Below are positions 16,659 through 25,577 of a stretch of DNA of 64,000 bases, piece after piece. The stretch's first letter is position 1. The number at the start of each line of letters is the position of its first letter. The stretch comes from Streptomyces griseiscabiei (GTDB lineage: Bacteria > Actinomycetota > Actinomycetes > Streptomycetales > Streptomycetaceae). The stretch spans positions 3,761,001-3,825,000 of the forward strand of contig NZ_JAGJBZ010000001.1 of the NCBI RefSeq assembly GCF_020010925.1, written 5' to 3'. The position numbers were made by a program, and so were the translations under genes. The notes under the pieces were generated by a model that was given only the letters and a program-made list of their open reading frames with translations, was not told the DNA's origin and did no database searches.

Positions 16659-19600
16659 TCAGACCCCGGCGGGCTCCGGCTCCTGCGACTGCTCGGTGGG
16701 GGCGGGTGCCGCGCCGGCCCGCTTCAGGGCCTTCTTCTTCGCCCGGCGCTCCTTGCGGATCTCGATCATCGTGTAGAGGGTCGGGACCAGCAGCAGGGTC
16801 AGCAGCGTCGACGTGATCAGACCGCCGATGACGACCACGGCCAGCGGCTGGGCGATGAAGCCGCCCTCGCCGGTGATGCCGAGGGCCATGGGCAGCAGCG
16901 CGAAGATCGTCGCCAGTGCCGTCATCAGGATCGGGCGCAGCCGGTGGCGACCGCCCTCGATGACCGCCTCGACGGTGCCGTAGCCCTGGCGGCGGTACTG
17001 GTTGATCAGGTCGATCAGCACGATCGCGTTGGTCACCACGATGCCGATCAGCATCAGCATGCCGATCATCGCGGGGACACCCATCGGCGTACCGGTGAGG
17101 ATCAGCAGGCCGATCGCGCCGGTGGCCGCGAACGGGATGGAGACCAGCAGGATCAGCGGCTGGACCAGGGACCGGAAGGTCGCGACCAGCAGCATGAAGA
17201 CGATCGCGATCGCCGCGAGCATCGCGAGGCCGAGGGAGGCGAAGGCCTCGTCCTGGTCCTCGGAGACACCGCCGATGGACGCGGTGGCGCCCTCGGGCAG
17301 CTTGAGGGCGTCCAGCTTGGCGGTGAGGTCGGTGCTGACCGCGCCGGTGTTGTCGCCCTTGGGCTTCGCCGTGATCGTCGCGGCCCGCTGGCCGTCGATC
17401 CGGGTCATGGCGACCGGGCCGTCCACCAGCTCGACGTCCGCGATGTCATCCAGCTTCACCGCGCCCAGCGGCAGGTCCCGCAGCTCCTTCAGGGTCTCGG
17501 CGGGCTTCGCCGACCTGATGACGATGTCCCGCTCGGTGTCGTCGAGGATCGCCCGGCCGCTCGTCGTACCGCGTACGGCCTGGGAGACGGCCGCGCCGAG
17601 GGTCTGGTCGTCGAAGCCGGCCGCGGCGGCCTTGTCGGTGGCCTTCACCGAGATCCGGGGCACGCTCTGGGACAGGTCGCTGGTGACGTCGGTGACGTTG
17701 TCCATCGTGGAGACCGCGTCCCGGACCTGCTCCGCGGCCTTGCGCAGCACGGCGGCGTCGGCGGCCTTCACGACCACGCTGAGGTCCTGGCTGCCGAAGG
17801 CGTCGCCGACCGCGACGGTCGTCGTCCCGATGCCGGAGAGCCCGGCGAGGCCCTTCTCGACGGTGTCCTGGACACCGGCGGCGTCGGCCGAGTCGTCCAG
17901 CATGACGCTGTACGAGGCCTGGTTGGAGTCGGTGCCACCGCCGAACGCGGCCATGAAGCCGGAGGAGCCGATGGTGACCTGGTAGTCCTTGACGCCCTCG
18001 GTGCCGGCGAGCAGCTTCTCGACCTTCTTCGTCTGCTCGTCGGTCGCCGTGAGGCTGGTGCCGGGCTTCAACTCCTGCTTGAGGCTGAGGACTTCCTGGT
18101 CGCCCGGGTCGAAGAAGTTCGTCTTCAGCAGCGGGGCCATGCCGAACGTGCCGACCAGGACGACGGCCGCGATGGCCAGGCTGGTCAGCCGGCGGCGGGT
18201 GGCGAAGCGCAGGACGGGGACGTAGAAGCGCTGGAGACGGCTCTTCGCCTCCTTCTCCTCGGCCTTGCGGCGGGCTTCCTCGGCGTCCTCGGGCGTGCCC
18301 TTGGGGGCGCGCAGGAACCAGTACGACAGCACCGGGACCACGGTCAGGGAGACCACGAGGGAGGCGAGCAGGGCCGCCGTCACGGTGAGCGAGAAGCTGC
18401 CGAACAGCTCGCCGACCATGCCGCCGGTGAGGCCGATCGGGAGGAAGACGGCGACCGTCGTCAGGGTGGAGGAGGTGACCGCGCCGGCGACCTCGCGGAC
18501 CGCCTTGAGGATGGCCTCCTCGCGCTCCTCGCCGTAGCCGAGGTGGCGCTTGATGTTCTCCAGCACCACGATCGAGTCGTCGACGACCCGGCCGATGGCG
18601 ATGGTGAGCGCGCCGAGGGTCAGCATGTTGAGGGAGAGGTCGCGGGTCCACAGCACGATCAGCGCCAGGACCACCGACAGCGGGATGGAGACCGCGGTGA
18701 CGAGGGTCGAGCGGATCGACGCCAGGAAGACCAGGATGACCAGGACCGCGAAGACCAGACCGAGGGCGCCCTCGGTGGTCAGGCCCTCGATGGACTTGGC
18801 GACCGCCGGGCCCTGGTCGCTGACCACGGTGACGGTGGCGCCGGAGCCCAGGTCGCGGCGCATGTCCGCCAGCTTGTCCTCGACGGCGTCGGAGATGGCG
18901 ACCGCGCTGCCGTTCCGGTCCATGGTGACCATGACCGCGAGGCTCGGCTCGCCGTTCGTGCGGGTGATGGAGTCGGCCCTGGCCTGCTCCTCCTTGACGG
19001 CGGCGACATCGGCGAGGCGTACGGGCTTCCTGGCGCCCTCGCCGCGCACCCTCAGGTTCTCGATCTGCTCCAGCAAGGTGTAGCCGCCGCCGACCTGGAC
19101 GGTGCGGTTGGCGCCGTCCTCGTCGAAGGAGCCCGCGGGGATGGTGACGCCGCCCGCCTGGAGGGCCTGGGAGAGGGCCATCGTGGTCAGGCCCGCCTTG
19201 GCGAGCTTCGCGTCGTCGGGGGTGACGGTGACCTGGACGTCCCGTACGCCGTCGACGGTGACCTGGCCGACGCCGTCGACGGCCTCGACGGTCGGCACCA
19301 CGGTCCGGTCGATCCGGTCCGCGAGGGCCTGCTGGTCCTCGTCGGAGGAGACGGCGAGGACGACGGTCGGCATGTCGTCCGTGGAGCCCGCGATGACCTG
19401 CGGGTCGACGTCGTCCGGGAGCTGCGCCCGGACCCGGTTGACGGCCTGCTGGACGTCGGCGACGAGCTGGTCGGTGCCGGGTCCGTAGTCGAAGGACGCC
19501 ATGATCAGGGCGTTGCCCTCACTGGCGGTCGAGGTGACGCCCGTGATGCCGTCGACGCCTTCGAGGCTGTCCTCGATGGGTTCGACGACCTGCTTCTCGA

Positions 19601-19778
19601 CCACGTCCGGGGACGCGCCCTGGTAGGGCGCGAGCACGGACACCATGGGCAGTTCGATGGTGGGCAGCAGCTGCTGCTTGAGCTGGGGTATCGCGATCGC
19701 CCCGAAGACGAGCGCGATGATCGACATCAGACCGACGAGGGCCCGCTGTGCGAGGCTGAACCGAGACAGCCAGGACAT
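16659..19778 (-). CDS. RND-superfamily exporter (AcrB/HAE1-like)
   Basis: 1039-aa transporter with the RND layout: a first helix, a large extracytoplasmic domain (about 35-330), six helices, a second large domain (about 560-860), and a final helix group. Conserved stretches include LPTIELPMVSV, TSTASEGNAL and GRVVDDSIVVLENI. The family uses proton flux to export drugs, lipids or metals. No periplasmic adaptor or outer-membrane partner is present, as expected in a Gram-positive. The nearest upstream genes are a two-component pair, which may control it. Substrate unknown. Confidence 0.92.
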   Translation of the reverse strand: MSWLSRFSLAQRALVGLMSIIALVFGAIAIPQLKQQLLPTIELPMVSVLAPYQGASPDVVEKQVVEPIEDSLEGVDGITGVTSTASEGNALIMASFDYGPGTDQLVADVQQAVNRVRAQLPDDVDPQVIAGSTDDMPTVVLAVSSDEDQQALADRIDRTVVPTVEAVDGVGQVTVDGVRDVQVTVTPDDAKLAKAGLTTMALSQALQAGGVTIPAGSFDEDGANRTVQVGGGYTLLEQIENLRVRGEGARKPVRLADVAAVKEEQARADSITRTNGEPSLAVMVTMDRNGSAVAISDAVEDKLADMRRDLGSGATVTVVSDQGPAVAKSIEGLTTEGALGLVFAVLVILVFLASIRSTLVTAVSIPLSVVLALIVLWTRDLSLNMLTLGALTIAIGRVVDDSIVVLENIKRHLGYGEEREEAILKAVREVAGAVTSSTLTTVAVFLPIGLTGGMVGELFGSFSLTVTAALLASLVVSLTVVPVLSYWFLRAPKGTPEDAEEARRKAEEKEAKSRLQRFYVPVLRFATRRRLTSLAIAAVVLVGTFGMAPLLKTNFFDPGDQEVLSLKQELKPGTSLTATDEQTKKVEKLLAGTEGVKDYQVTIGSSGFMAAFGGGTDSNQASYSVMLDDSADAAGVQDTVEKGLAGLSGIGTTTVAVGDAFGSQDLSVVVKAADAAVLRKAAEQVRDAVSTMDNVTDVTSDLSQSVPRISVKATDKAAAAGFDDQTLGAAVSQAVRGTTSGRAILDDTERDIVIRSAKPAETLKELRDLPLGAVKLDDIADVELVDGPVAMTRIDGQRAATITAKPKGDNTGAVSTDLTAKLDALKLPEGATASIGGVSEDQDEAFASLGLAMLAAIAIVFMLLVATFRSLVQPLILLVSIPFAATGAIGLLILTGTPMGVPAMIGMLMLIGIVVTNAIVLIDLINQYRRQGYGTVEAVIEGGRHRLRPILMTALATIFALLPMALGITGEGGFIAQPLAVVVIGGLITSTLLTLLLVPTLYTMIEIRKERRAKKKALKRAGAAPAPTEQSQEPEPAGV

Positions 19779-19994
19779 GGGTCAGGGTCTCTCTTCCGTG
19801 GCGTGAGCGGAGGACGAACGCCCATGCCACATGCGGCTGCCACGGTCGGCGTGGATGCCTCATGTGTCGCCCGTGTGAAGCGGATGTGAGCGCTCACCTC
19901 ATACCCTGGGCCATCGGGGACCCCTGTTCCCTCGCTCCCCAGGGCCATTTCCTTATCCCGCGCATACTCCGAGTGGAGTAGTCCCCGGCGGCTC

Positions 19995-20684
19995 TCAGTC
20001 CACCCTCGGTCGTACCAGGCCCGACTCGTACGCGACGACCACCAGCTGGGCCCGGTCGCGGGCACCGAGCTTGGCCATGGCCCGGTTGACGTGGGTCTTC
20101 ACCGTCAGCGGGCTGACCTCCAGCCGCTCGGCGATCTCGTCGTTGGAGTGCCCGGCGGCGACCTGGACCAGCACCTCGCGCTCGCGGCCGGTCAGTGTGG
20201 CGAGCCGCTCCGAGCGGGCGGTGGCTCCGCCCTCGCCGTCGGCCGAGTCGTCCGGCTGGGCGAGGAAGCGGGCGATGAGGCCCTTGGTGGCGGTGGGCGA
20301 CAGCAGCGCCTCGCCGCCGGCGGCCACCCGGATCGCGTTCAGCAGTTCGTCCGGCTCGGCGCCCTTGCCGAGGAAGCCGGAGGCGCCGGCGCGCAGCGAC
20401 CGCACGACGTAGTCGTCGACCTCGAAGGTGGTGAGGATGACGACGCGGACCTGGGCCAGCGCCGGGTCTGCGCTGATCATGCGGGTGGCGGCCAGTCCGT
20501 CGGTGCCGGGCATCCGGATGTCCATCAGCACGACGTCCGCCCGCTCCTCCTTGGCGAGCCGCACGGCCTCCGCCCCGTCCGACGCCTCCCCCACGACCTC
20601 CATGTCGGGCTCCGAGTCGACGAGCACCCGGAAGGCGCTGCGCAACAGCGCCTGGTCGTCGGCGAGCAGGACACGGATCGTCAT
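19995..20684 (-). CDS. NarL/LuxR-family response regulator
   Basis: 229 aa: receiver domain (1-120) with acidic pair D9/D10, phospho-acceptor D55 in VVLMDIRMPG, and a LuxR-type helix-turn-helix (about 160-225) with LTGREREVL and SNDEIAERL. The start ATG at 20684 gives MTIRVLLADDQ, the usual beginning of this family; the frame is open for 27 more codons upstream without homology. It follows its kinase by 22 bp and precedes the RND gene by 216 bp. Confidence 0.95.
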   Translation of the reverse strand: MTIRVLLADDQALLRSAFRVLVDSEPDMEVVGEASDGAEAVRLAKEERADVVLMDIRMPGTDGLAATRMISADPALAQVRVVILTTFEVDDYVVRSLRAGASGFLGKGAEPDELLNAIRVAAGGEALLSPTATKGLIARFLAQPDDSADGEGGATARSERLATLTGREREVLVQVAAGHSNDEIAERLEVSPLTVKTHVNRAMAKLGARDRAQLVVVAYESGLVRPRVD

Positions 20685-20706
20685 ACGGGGTCCCCCGGGG
20701 CGCTGG

Positions 20707-21957
20707 TCACGGTCGTACGGCCCCTTCCGCGGGGGTCGTACGCGTCTTGAGCGGCAGGATCGCATGGACGCGGAAGCCGCCGCCGTAGCGGGGGCCGGTG
20801 GTCAGGGCGCCGCCGAGCGCGGCGACCCGCTCGCGCATGCCGAGGAGGCCGTGGCCGCCGCCCCCGGCCCCGTCGTCCGCGCCGTTGGCGCCGGCCGGGG
20901 GTGTCCGCCCGGTGCCGTTGTCGAGGACGGTGATCTCCACGTTCGGGCCGACGCGTACGACGCTGACCTCGGCCTTCGCCTCCTCGCCCGCGTGCTTGTG
21001 GACGTTGGTGAGGGCCTCCTGGATGACCCGGTACGCGGCGAGGTCGACGGCGGCCGGGAGGGCCCCGCCCTCGTCGGCGCGGACCACCTCGACGGCGAGG
21101 CCCGCGCTGTGGAAGGTGCCGACGAGTTCACCGAGCCGTACCAGGCCCGGGGCGGGTTCGGTGGGGGCCTCGGGGTCGCCGGACTGGCGGAGCAGACCGA
21201 CCGTGGCGCGGAGTTCGCCCAGCGCGGAACGGCTGGCCTCGCGGACGTGGGCGAGGGCCTCCTTGGCCTGGTCGGGGCGCTTGTCCATGACGTGCGCGGC
21301 GACTCCGGCCTGGACGTTGACCAGGGCGATGTGGTGGGCGACGACGTCGTGCAGATCGCGGGCGATCCGCAGGCGCTCCTCGGCGACCCGGCGGCGGGCC
21401 TCCTCCTCACGGGTGCGCTCCGCGCGTTCGGCGCGCTCCCTGATGGCGTGCACGAAGGCGCGGCGGCTGCGCACCGCGTCGCCCGCGGTGGCCGCCATGC
21501 CGGTCCAGGCGAAGATGCCGATGTTCTCCTGGTCGTACCAGGGCAGGGGCCCGGCGAGCATCGCCGTACCGGTCAGCACGGTCATCGTGAGCAGGCCGAC
21601 GCGCCAGGTGGTGGGGCGGTCGGTGGTGGAGGCGACCGTGTAGAGGGCGATCACGGCGGACATCGCGACGGGAGCGCGCGGGTCGCCGGTCACCAGTTCG
21701 GCGACGGTGAGCGCGGAGGTGGCGGCCAGGACGGCCATGGGGGCGCGGCGGCGGGCGACCAGGACGACGGCGGACGACACCATGAGGACGATGCTGAGGG
21801 CGGCGGGGGTGCGGGCGCCCCATTTGTCGCCGTGGTCGGCGTGGGGGTCCACGAAGGAGCCCGCGATCATGGCGGCGAGGACGCCCAGGGCGAGAGCGGC
21901 GTCCAGCGCGAGGGGGTGCGCGGTCAGCCAGGTCCTGGCCCGGTGGAGGGTGCTCAC
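20707..21957 (-). CDS. Sensor histidine kinase, NarL-partner type (HisKA_3)
   Basis: 416 aa beginning at GTG. Four to five short membrane helices occupy residues 15-160 with almost no external loop, suggesting a membrane-state sensor. A coiled linker rich in Glu and Arg leads to the dimerisation/phosphoacceptor motif ARDLHDVVAHHIALV and a HATPase domain with DNGTGR and GHGLLGMRERV. It forms a two-component system with the downstream regulator. Stimulus unknown; adjacency to pspA and an RND exporter is suggestive of envelope stress but unproven. Confidence 0.94.
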   Translation of the reverse strand: MSTLHRARTWLTAHPLALDAALALGVLAAMIAGSFVDPHADHGDKWGARTPAALSIVLMVSSAVVLVARRRAPMAVLAATSALTVAELVTGDPRAPVAMSAVIALYTVASTTDRPTTWRVGLLTMTVLTGTAMLAGPLPWYDQENIGIFAWTGMAATAGDAVRSRRAFVHAIRERAERAERTREEEARRRVAEERLRIARDLHDVVAHHIALVNVQAGVAAHVMDKRPDQAKEALAHVREASRSALGELRATVGLLRQSGDPEAPTEPAPGLVRLGELVGTFHSAGLAVEVVRADEGGALPAAVDLAAYRVIQEALTNVHKHAGEEAKAEVSVVRVGPNVEITVLDNGTGRTPPAGANGADDGAGGGGHGLLGMRERVAALGGALTTGPRYGGGFRVHAILPLKTRTTPAEGAVRP

Positions 21958-22066
21958 GGTCGTTCACCGTACGGGGCGGTTGTCGGGGGTGGAACCGGTG
22001 GTGGCGGGCCTGTGGGGGATGCCGCGTGGAGGGGTGAGTGGGTGGGTGCGGGTTCGGTGGGGCTTC

Positions 22067-22088
22067 TCGCGCAGTTCCCCGCGCCCCT
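22067..22088 (+). repeat. Intergenic palindromic repeat, forward copy 3
   Basis: Perfect core followed by a second short palindrome (GGGGCTGCGCCCC). It lies just beyond the stop codon of the minus-strand pspAA gene, so transcription from pspA would run into it in reverse orientation. Confidence 0.8.
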
Positions 22089-22123
22089 GAGACGCGGGGC
22101 TGCGCCCCTGCCTTTCACGCTGC

Positions 22124-22402
22124 TCAGCCCGGGATCAGGCCGTCGTCGCTCAGCATCTCCCTGACCTGTTCCAGGGTCGCGTCCGGGGACGGGAGGATGA
22201 GTTCCGAGGGTTCCAGGGAGTCGTCGGGCAGGGGCGTGCCCAGTTCGCGGACCTTGTCCAGGAGGGCGTGGAGGGTGTGGCGGAAGCCCGAGCCGTCGCC
22301 GACCTCCATTTCCGCCAGGAGTACGTCGTCCAGCTTGTTCAGCTCGGCGAAGTGGACGTCGTCCAGCCTCACCTGCCCCTCCCCCATGATCCGTACGATC
22401 AT
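22124..22402 (-). CDS. PspA-associated protein PspAA
   Basis: 92-aa acidic protein beginning MIVRIMGEGQVRL, the recognisable start of the PspAA family encoded directly after pspA in many actinobacteria. It lacks membrane segments. The 27-bp gap to pspA indicates cotranscription. Family members are thought to work with PspA at the membrane; biochemical role not established. Confidence 0.9.
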   Translation of the reverse strand: MIVRIMGEGQVRLDDVHFAELNKLDDVLLAEMEVGDGSGFRHTLHALLDKVRELGTPLPDDSLEPSELILPSPDATLEQVREMLSDDGLIPG

Positions 22403-22429
22403 GTCGCCCTCCTCAGGGACGAGAGACGG

Positions 22430-23233
22430 CTACTGCTTGTCGAAGCGCGGAGTGTCCTGCCGCTGGGACTGCTGCTGCGGGGCCGACTCACCGGTGCCGC
22501 CCTCGATGGCCTGCTGCTGCGCGGACGGGCCGCCCGCCAGCTCGGCCTTCATGCGCTGGAGCTCCAGCTCGACGTCCGTACCGCCGGAGAGGCGGTCCAG
22601 CTCGGCCTGGATGTCGTCCTTGTGCATCCCGGACGGGTCGTCGAGGGCACCGGAGGCGAGCAGCTCGTCGATGGCGCCGGCGCGGGCCTGGAGCTGCGCG
22701 GTCTTGTCCTCGGCGCGCTGGATGGCGAGACCGACGTCGCCCATCTCCTCGGAGATGCCGGAGAACGCCTCGCCGATCCGGGTCTGGGCCTGGGCGGCGG
22801 TGTACGTGGCCTTGATCGTCTCCTTCTTCGTACGGAAGGCGTCGACCTTGGCCTGCAGGCGCTGCGCGGCGAGGGTGAGCTTCTCCTCCTCGCCCTGGAG
22901 GGTGGAGTGCTGCGTCTCCAGGTCCGTCACCTGCTGCTGGAGCGCGGCGCGGCGCGAGAGCGCCTCGCGGGCCAGGTCCTCGCGGCCCAGCGCGAGCGCC
23001 TTGCGGCCCTGGTCCTCCAGCTTCGAGGACTGGGACTGGAGCTGGTTGAGCTGGAGCTCCAGGCGCTTGCGGGAGGTGGCGACGTCGGCCACGCCCCGGC
23101 GCACCTTCTGGAGCAGCTCCAGCTGCTTCTGATACGAGTAATCAAGGGTCTCGCGCGGGTCCTCGGCCCGGTCAAGGGCCTTGTTCGCCTTCGCGCGGAA
23201 GATCATCCCCATACGCTTCATGACACCGCTCAT
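22430..23233 (-). CDS. pspA: Phage shock protein A / IM30 family (PspA)
   Basis: 267-aa protein, nearly all coiled coil, with the family N-terminus IFRAKANKALDRAEDP that forms the membrane-binding amphipathic helix. It coats and stabilises damaged membranes as an ESCRT-III-like polymer. A Gln/Gly-rich tail (after about residue 225) is typical of Streptomyces versions. First gene of the pspA-pspAA unit; only a weak Gly-rich ribosome site is visible before the ATG at 23233. Confidence 0.95.
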   Translation of the reverse strand: MSGVMKRMGMIFRAKANKALDRAEDPRETLDYSYQKQLELLQKVRRGVADVATSRKRLELQLNQLQSQSSKLEDQGRKALALGREDLAREALSRRAALQQQVTDLETQHSTLQGEEEKLTLAAQRLQAKVDAFRTKKETIKATYTAAQAQTRIGEAFSGISEEMGDVGLAIQRAEDKTAQLQARAGAIDELLASGALDDPSGMHKDDIQAELDRLSGGTDVELELQRMKAELAGGPSAQQQAIEGGTGESAPQQQSQRQDTPRFDKQ

Positions 23234-23598
23234 GGGCTTCGCGCGCCCCCTTCTGACGGACTCCAGCTCACAGGTCTGCGACAGAACCCACAGTACGGGC
23301 CCTGCATCTATTACCGCACTGTTCGGGGACCGATGCGCTCATCCCCAAGGACGACTGTGTACGGCGCCGCTCCGGCGTAGGGAGTAGGTGTCTCCCGGGG
23401 TCGCGTACGGGCCACTCACCGGAATACCTCAGACGTCCTACGGGCGAACCGCCACCGCACTTCCCCCCTTTTCCGGCTTTTCGGGTTTCCCCGACCACTT
23501 TCACCCCAGCTCTGTCTCCAGCAAGGACGCCGGGTGTTGCCGGATCGTTCCCCACTCGGCTGGGGTCCATGCCCCGGCACCCCGTACCCTTGGGTTTT
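23234..23598. other. Divergent intergenic region between pspA and the DUF3043 gene
   Basis: 365 bases without a convincing gene. It must hold the pspA promoter on the minus strand, which I cannot place, and the -10 hexamer TACCCT (23585-23590) for the plus-strand gene, eight bases before its GTG. No repeat copy or strong hairpin is seen. Confidence 0.5.
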
Positions 23599-24198
23599 GT
23601 GTTCCGTAGCCGCGCCAAGAGCGAGAGGGAATCGGCCGCCGCCAAGGCGCTGGTGACCGACTCCAAGCAGACCCGTGACCCGCAGGCCCCCAAGGGTCGT
23701 CCCACTCCCAAGCGGAGTGAGGCCCAGGGGCAGCGCCGTAGCGTCGCCAACACGCCGACGACGCGCAAGGAGGCCGCCAAGCGCTCCCGCGACGAGCGCC
23801 GCTCCGCGATGGAGAAACAGCGTCAGGCGCTGGCCACCGGGGACGAGCGCTATCTGCCCGCCCGGGACAAGGGTCCCGTGCGCAGGTTCGCCCGCGACTT
23901 CGTGGACTCGCGCTTCCACATCGCGGAATTCTTCCTGCCGCTCGCCGTGATCATCCTGGTGCTGAGCATGGTGCAGGTCGCATCGCTGCAGAACATCGCG
24001 CTGCTGCTGTGGCTCTTCGTGATCGTGCTGATCGTGGTCGACTCGATCAGCCTGGGCTTCCGTCTGAAGAAGCAGCTGAACGAGCGCTTCCCCGACGCGA
24101 ACAAGAAGGGCGCCGTCGCCTACGCCCTGATGCGCACGCTCCAGATGCGTCGCCTCCGGCTGCCGAAGCCGCAGGTCAAGCGCGGAGAGCGGCCCTGA
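23599..24198 (+). CDS. DUF3043 membrane protein
   Basis: 199 aa. The N-terminal 95 residues are very basic (Lys/Arg-rich, with RSRAKSERESAA); two adjacent membrane helices (about 115-155) follow, and the C-terminus is again basic. This is the DUF3043 family, found across actinobacteria and of unknown function. I choose the GTG at 23599 since TACCCT eight bases upstream suggests a leaderless message; an in-frame ATG ten codons earlier has no ribosome site. The stop overlaps the next gene. Confidence 0.88.
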   Translation: MFRSRAKSERESAAAKALVTDSKQTRDPQAPKGRPTPKRSEAQGQRRSVANTPTTRKEAAKRSRDERRSAMEKQRQALATGDERYLPARDKGPVRRFARDFVDSRFHIAEFFLPLAVIILVLSMVQVASLQNIALLLWLFVIVLIVVDSISLGFRLKKQLNERFPDANKKGAVAYALMRTLQMRRLRLPKPQVKRGERP

Positions 24199-24992
24199 GC
24201 ACGACCGCATTCTCCGGGGGTGCGGCCGAGGCCTGGCTCAACCGGCTGGGCACGCTGCGTGAGGTCGTCCGACAGGAGCTGGTGTCCCGTCAGCTCGACG
24301 AGCAGATAGCCGGCCGCTTCCCGGTCGGGCAGCGGCTGCGGGTGCTCGACGTGGGCATGGGGCAGGGCACCCAGGCCCTGCGGCTGGCCCGGGCCGGTCA
24401 CGCGGTGACCGGGATCGAGCGTGAGGCGAGGCTGATCGCCGTGGCCCGGGAGGCGCTGGCCGCCGAGCCCGAGGGCATCCGGGGACGGATGCGGATCGTC
24501 GAGGGCGACGGCCGGGACACGGGGGTGCACTTCCTGCCCGGCAGTTTCGACGTGGTGCTCTGTCATGGGGTGCTGATGTACGTCGAGGAGCCCGACGCCC
24601 TGCTGGCGGGGCTGGCCCGGATGCTGGCGCCCGGAGGACTGCTGTCGCTGCTCGTGCGCAACGGCGACGCGCTCGCGATGCGGGCGGGGCTGGCCGGGGA
24701 CTGGGCGGGGGCGGTCGCCGCGTTCGACACCACCGCGTACCGGAACCGGCTCGGGCTGGATGTACGGGCGGACCGGCTCGACGCGCTGACGGACGCGCTC
24801 GGGGGGATCGGGGCGCCGTTGCACGCCTGGTACGGGGTGCGGGTGTTCACCGATCTCGCCGCGGACGATGCGGGGGTGCCCGAGGGGGCGGACGATCTTG
24901 AGGCGCTCCTCTCGGCGGAGGAGCGGGCGGGGCGGACGGATCCGTATCGGCAGGTGGCGGCGTTGTTGCACCTGTGCGGGGTGCGGGGCTGA
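24195..24992 (+). CDS. Class I SAM-dependent methyltransferase
   Basis: 265 aa with SAM-binding motif I LDVGMGQGTQ, motif II around GIERE and motif IV FDVVLCHGVLMY. Its closest general type is the SmtA/CmoM-like group; substrate unknown. There is no ATG or GTG at the expected start: the reading frame most plausibly opens at CTG (24195), which overlaps the upstream stop as CTGA with GGAGAG six bases before. The first downstream GTG would delete about 30 residues that look like part of the fold. Coupled to the DUF3043 gene. Confidence 0.88.
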   Translation: MSTTAFSGGAAEAWLNRLGTLREVVRQELVSRQLDEQIAGRFPVGQRLRVLDVGMGQGTQALRLARAGHAVTGIEREARLIAVAREALAAEPEGIRGRMRIVEGDGRDTGVHFLPGSFDVVLCHGVLMYVEEPDALLAGLARMLAPGGLLSLLVRNGDALAMRAGLAGDWAGAVAAFDTTAYRNRLGLDVRADRLDALTDALGGIGAPLHAWYGVRVFTDLAADDAGVPEGADDLEALLSAEERAGRTDPYRQVAALLHLCGVRG

Positions 24993-25066
24993 GGGTCGGG
25001 GGGCGCCCAACAGCTCGGGGGTGCGGGGATCGTTGGCGGGTGCGGGTGCGGGTGCGTGGGGGCTGG

Positions 25067-25167
25067 TCGCGCAGTTCCCCGCGCCCCTGAAAGAGGCCTG
25101 CGGCCCTTTCGGGGCGAAAAGCACGGGGCGCAGCCCCTGCTTTTCAGGGGCGCGGGGAACTGCGCGA
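25067..25167. repeat. Intergenic palindromic repeat, inverted pair (copy 4)
   Basis: A forward core (25067-25088) and reverse core (25146-25167) face each other across 57 bases that contain further small palindromes. The arms extend past the core (GGGGCT... to ...AGAAGCCCC). The whole could fold as one long cruciform or terminator between two convergent genes. Confidence 0.85.
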
Positions 25168-25247
25168 GAAGCCCCACACACCCGCACCCGACCGCACACC
25201 CCCTCGGGGCGGAGCCCCGGACAGGGACCCCGCCCCACCGCGGAGCG

Positions 25248-25451
25248 CTACGCCTTGAGGCTCATCGGCCCGTAGATCTCGGTCGTGTCCTCGAAGAGAC
25301 GGACCTGGTCGGCGCCACCCTCCAGCAGCGCTTTCCAGTGCTCGCCGATCCACGACTCGGCATCCCCCTGGGTCGTGAACTCCTCGGGCTGGACCGCGGG
25401 CTGGACCTCCGCCCCGTCGGCCTTCTCGAACCGCCACAGCCATGCCGCCAT
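25248..25451 (-). CDS. Small conserved protein of unknown function (67 aa)
   Basis: Begins MAAWLWRFEKADG after a GGAGG site five bases upstream, which fixes the start. It is acidic and Trp-rich, with no membrane segment or Cys. I recognise it as a conserved Streptomyces hypothetical but know no function. It is convergent with the methyltransferase gene, separated by the inverted repeat pair, and divergent from cobU. Confidence 0.8.
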   Translation of the reverse strand: MAAWLWRFEKADGAEVQPAVQPEEFTTQGDAESWIGEHWKALLEGGADQVRLFEDTTEIYGPMSLKA

Positions 25452-25577
25452 GTGAGCCTCCGTAAGTACCGGCCCGACACCGCACATGCGGCATCGAGCA
25501 AGATCCGGTTCCTCCCTGAGCCTAGTCGGACGCACAAGACCTGCGGGTGTTCATCAGGGCACGGGAGACTCGGGGGT

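Noticed and set aside
15186..19889. Very long open frame opposite the kinase and RND genes
   Set aside because: It is an antisense consequence of high GC content; its protein is a Arg/Gly/Asp-rich shadow with no motif, while the opposite strand encodes two clear proteins.
25067..25167. CRISPR array or insertion sequence ends at the repeat pairs
   Set aside because: Copies are scattered singly or as inverted pairs with no regular spacers, no cas genes and no transposase.
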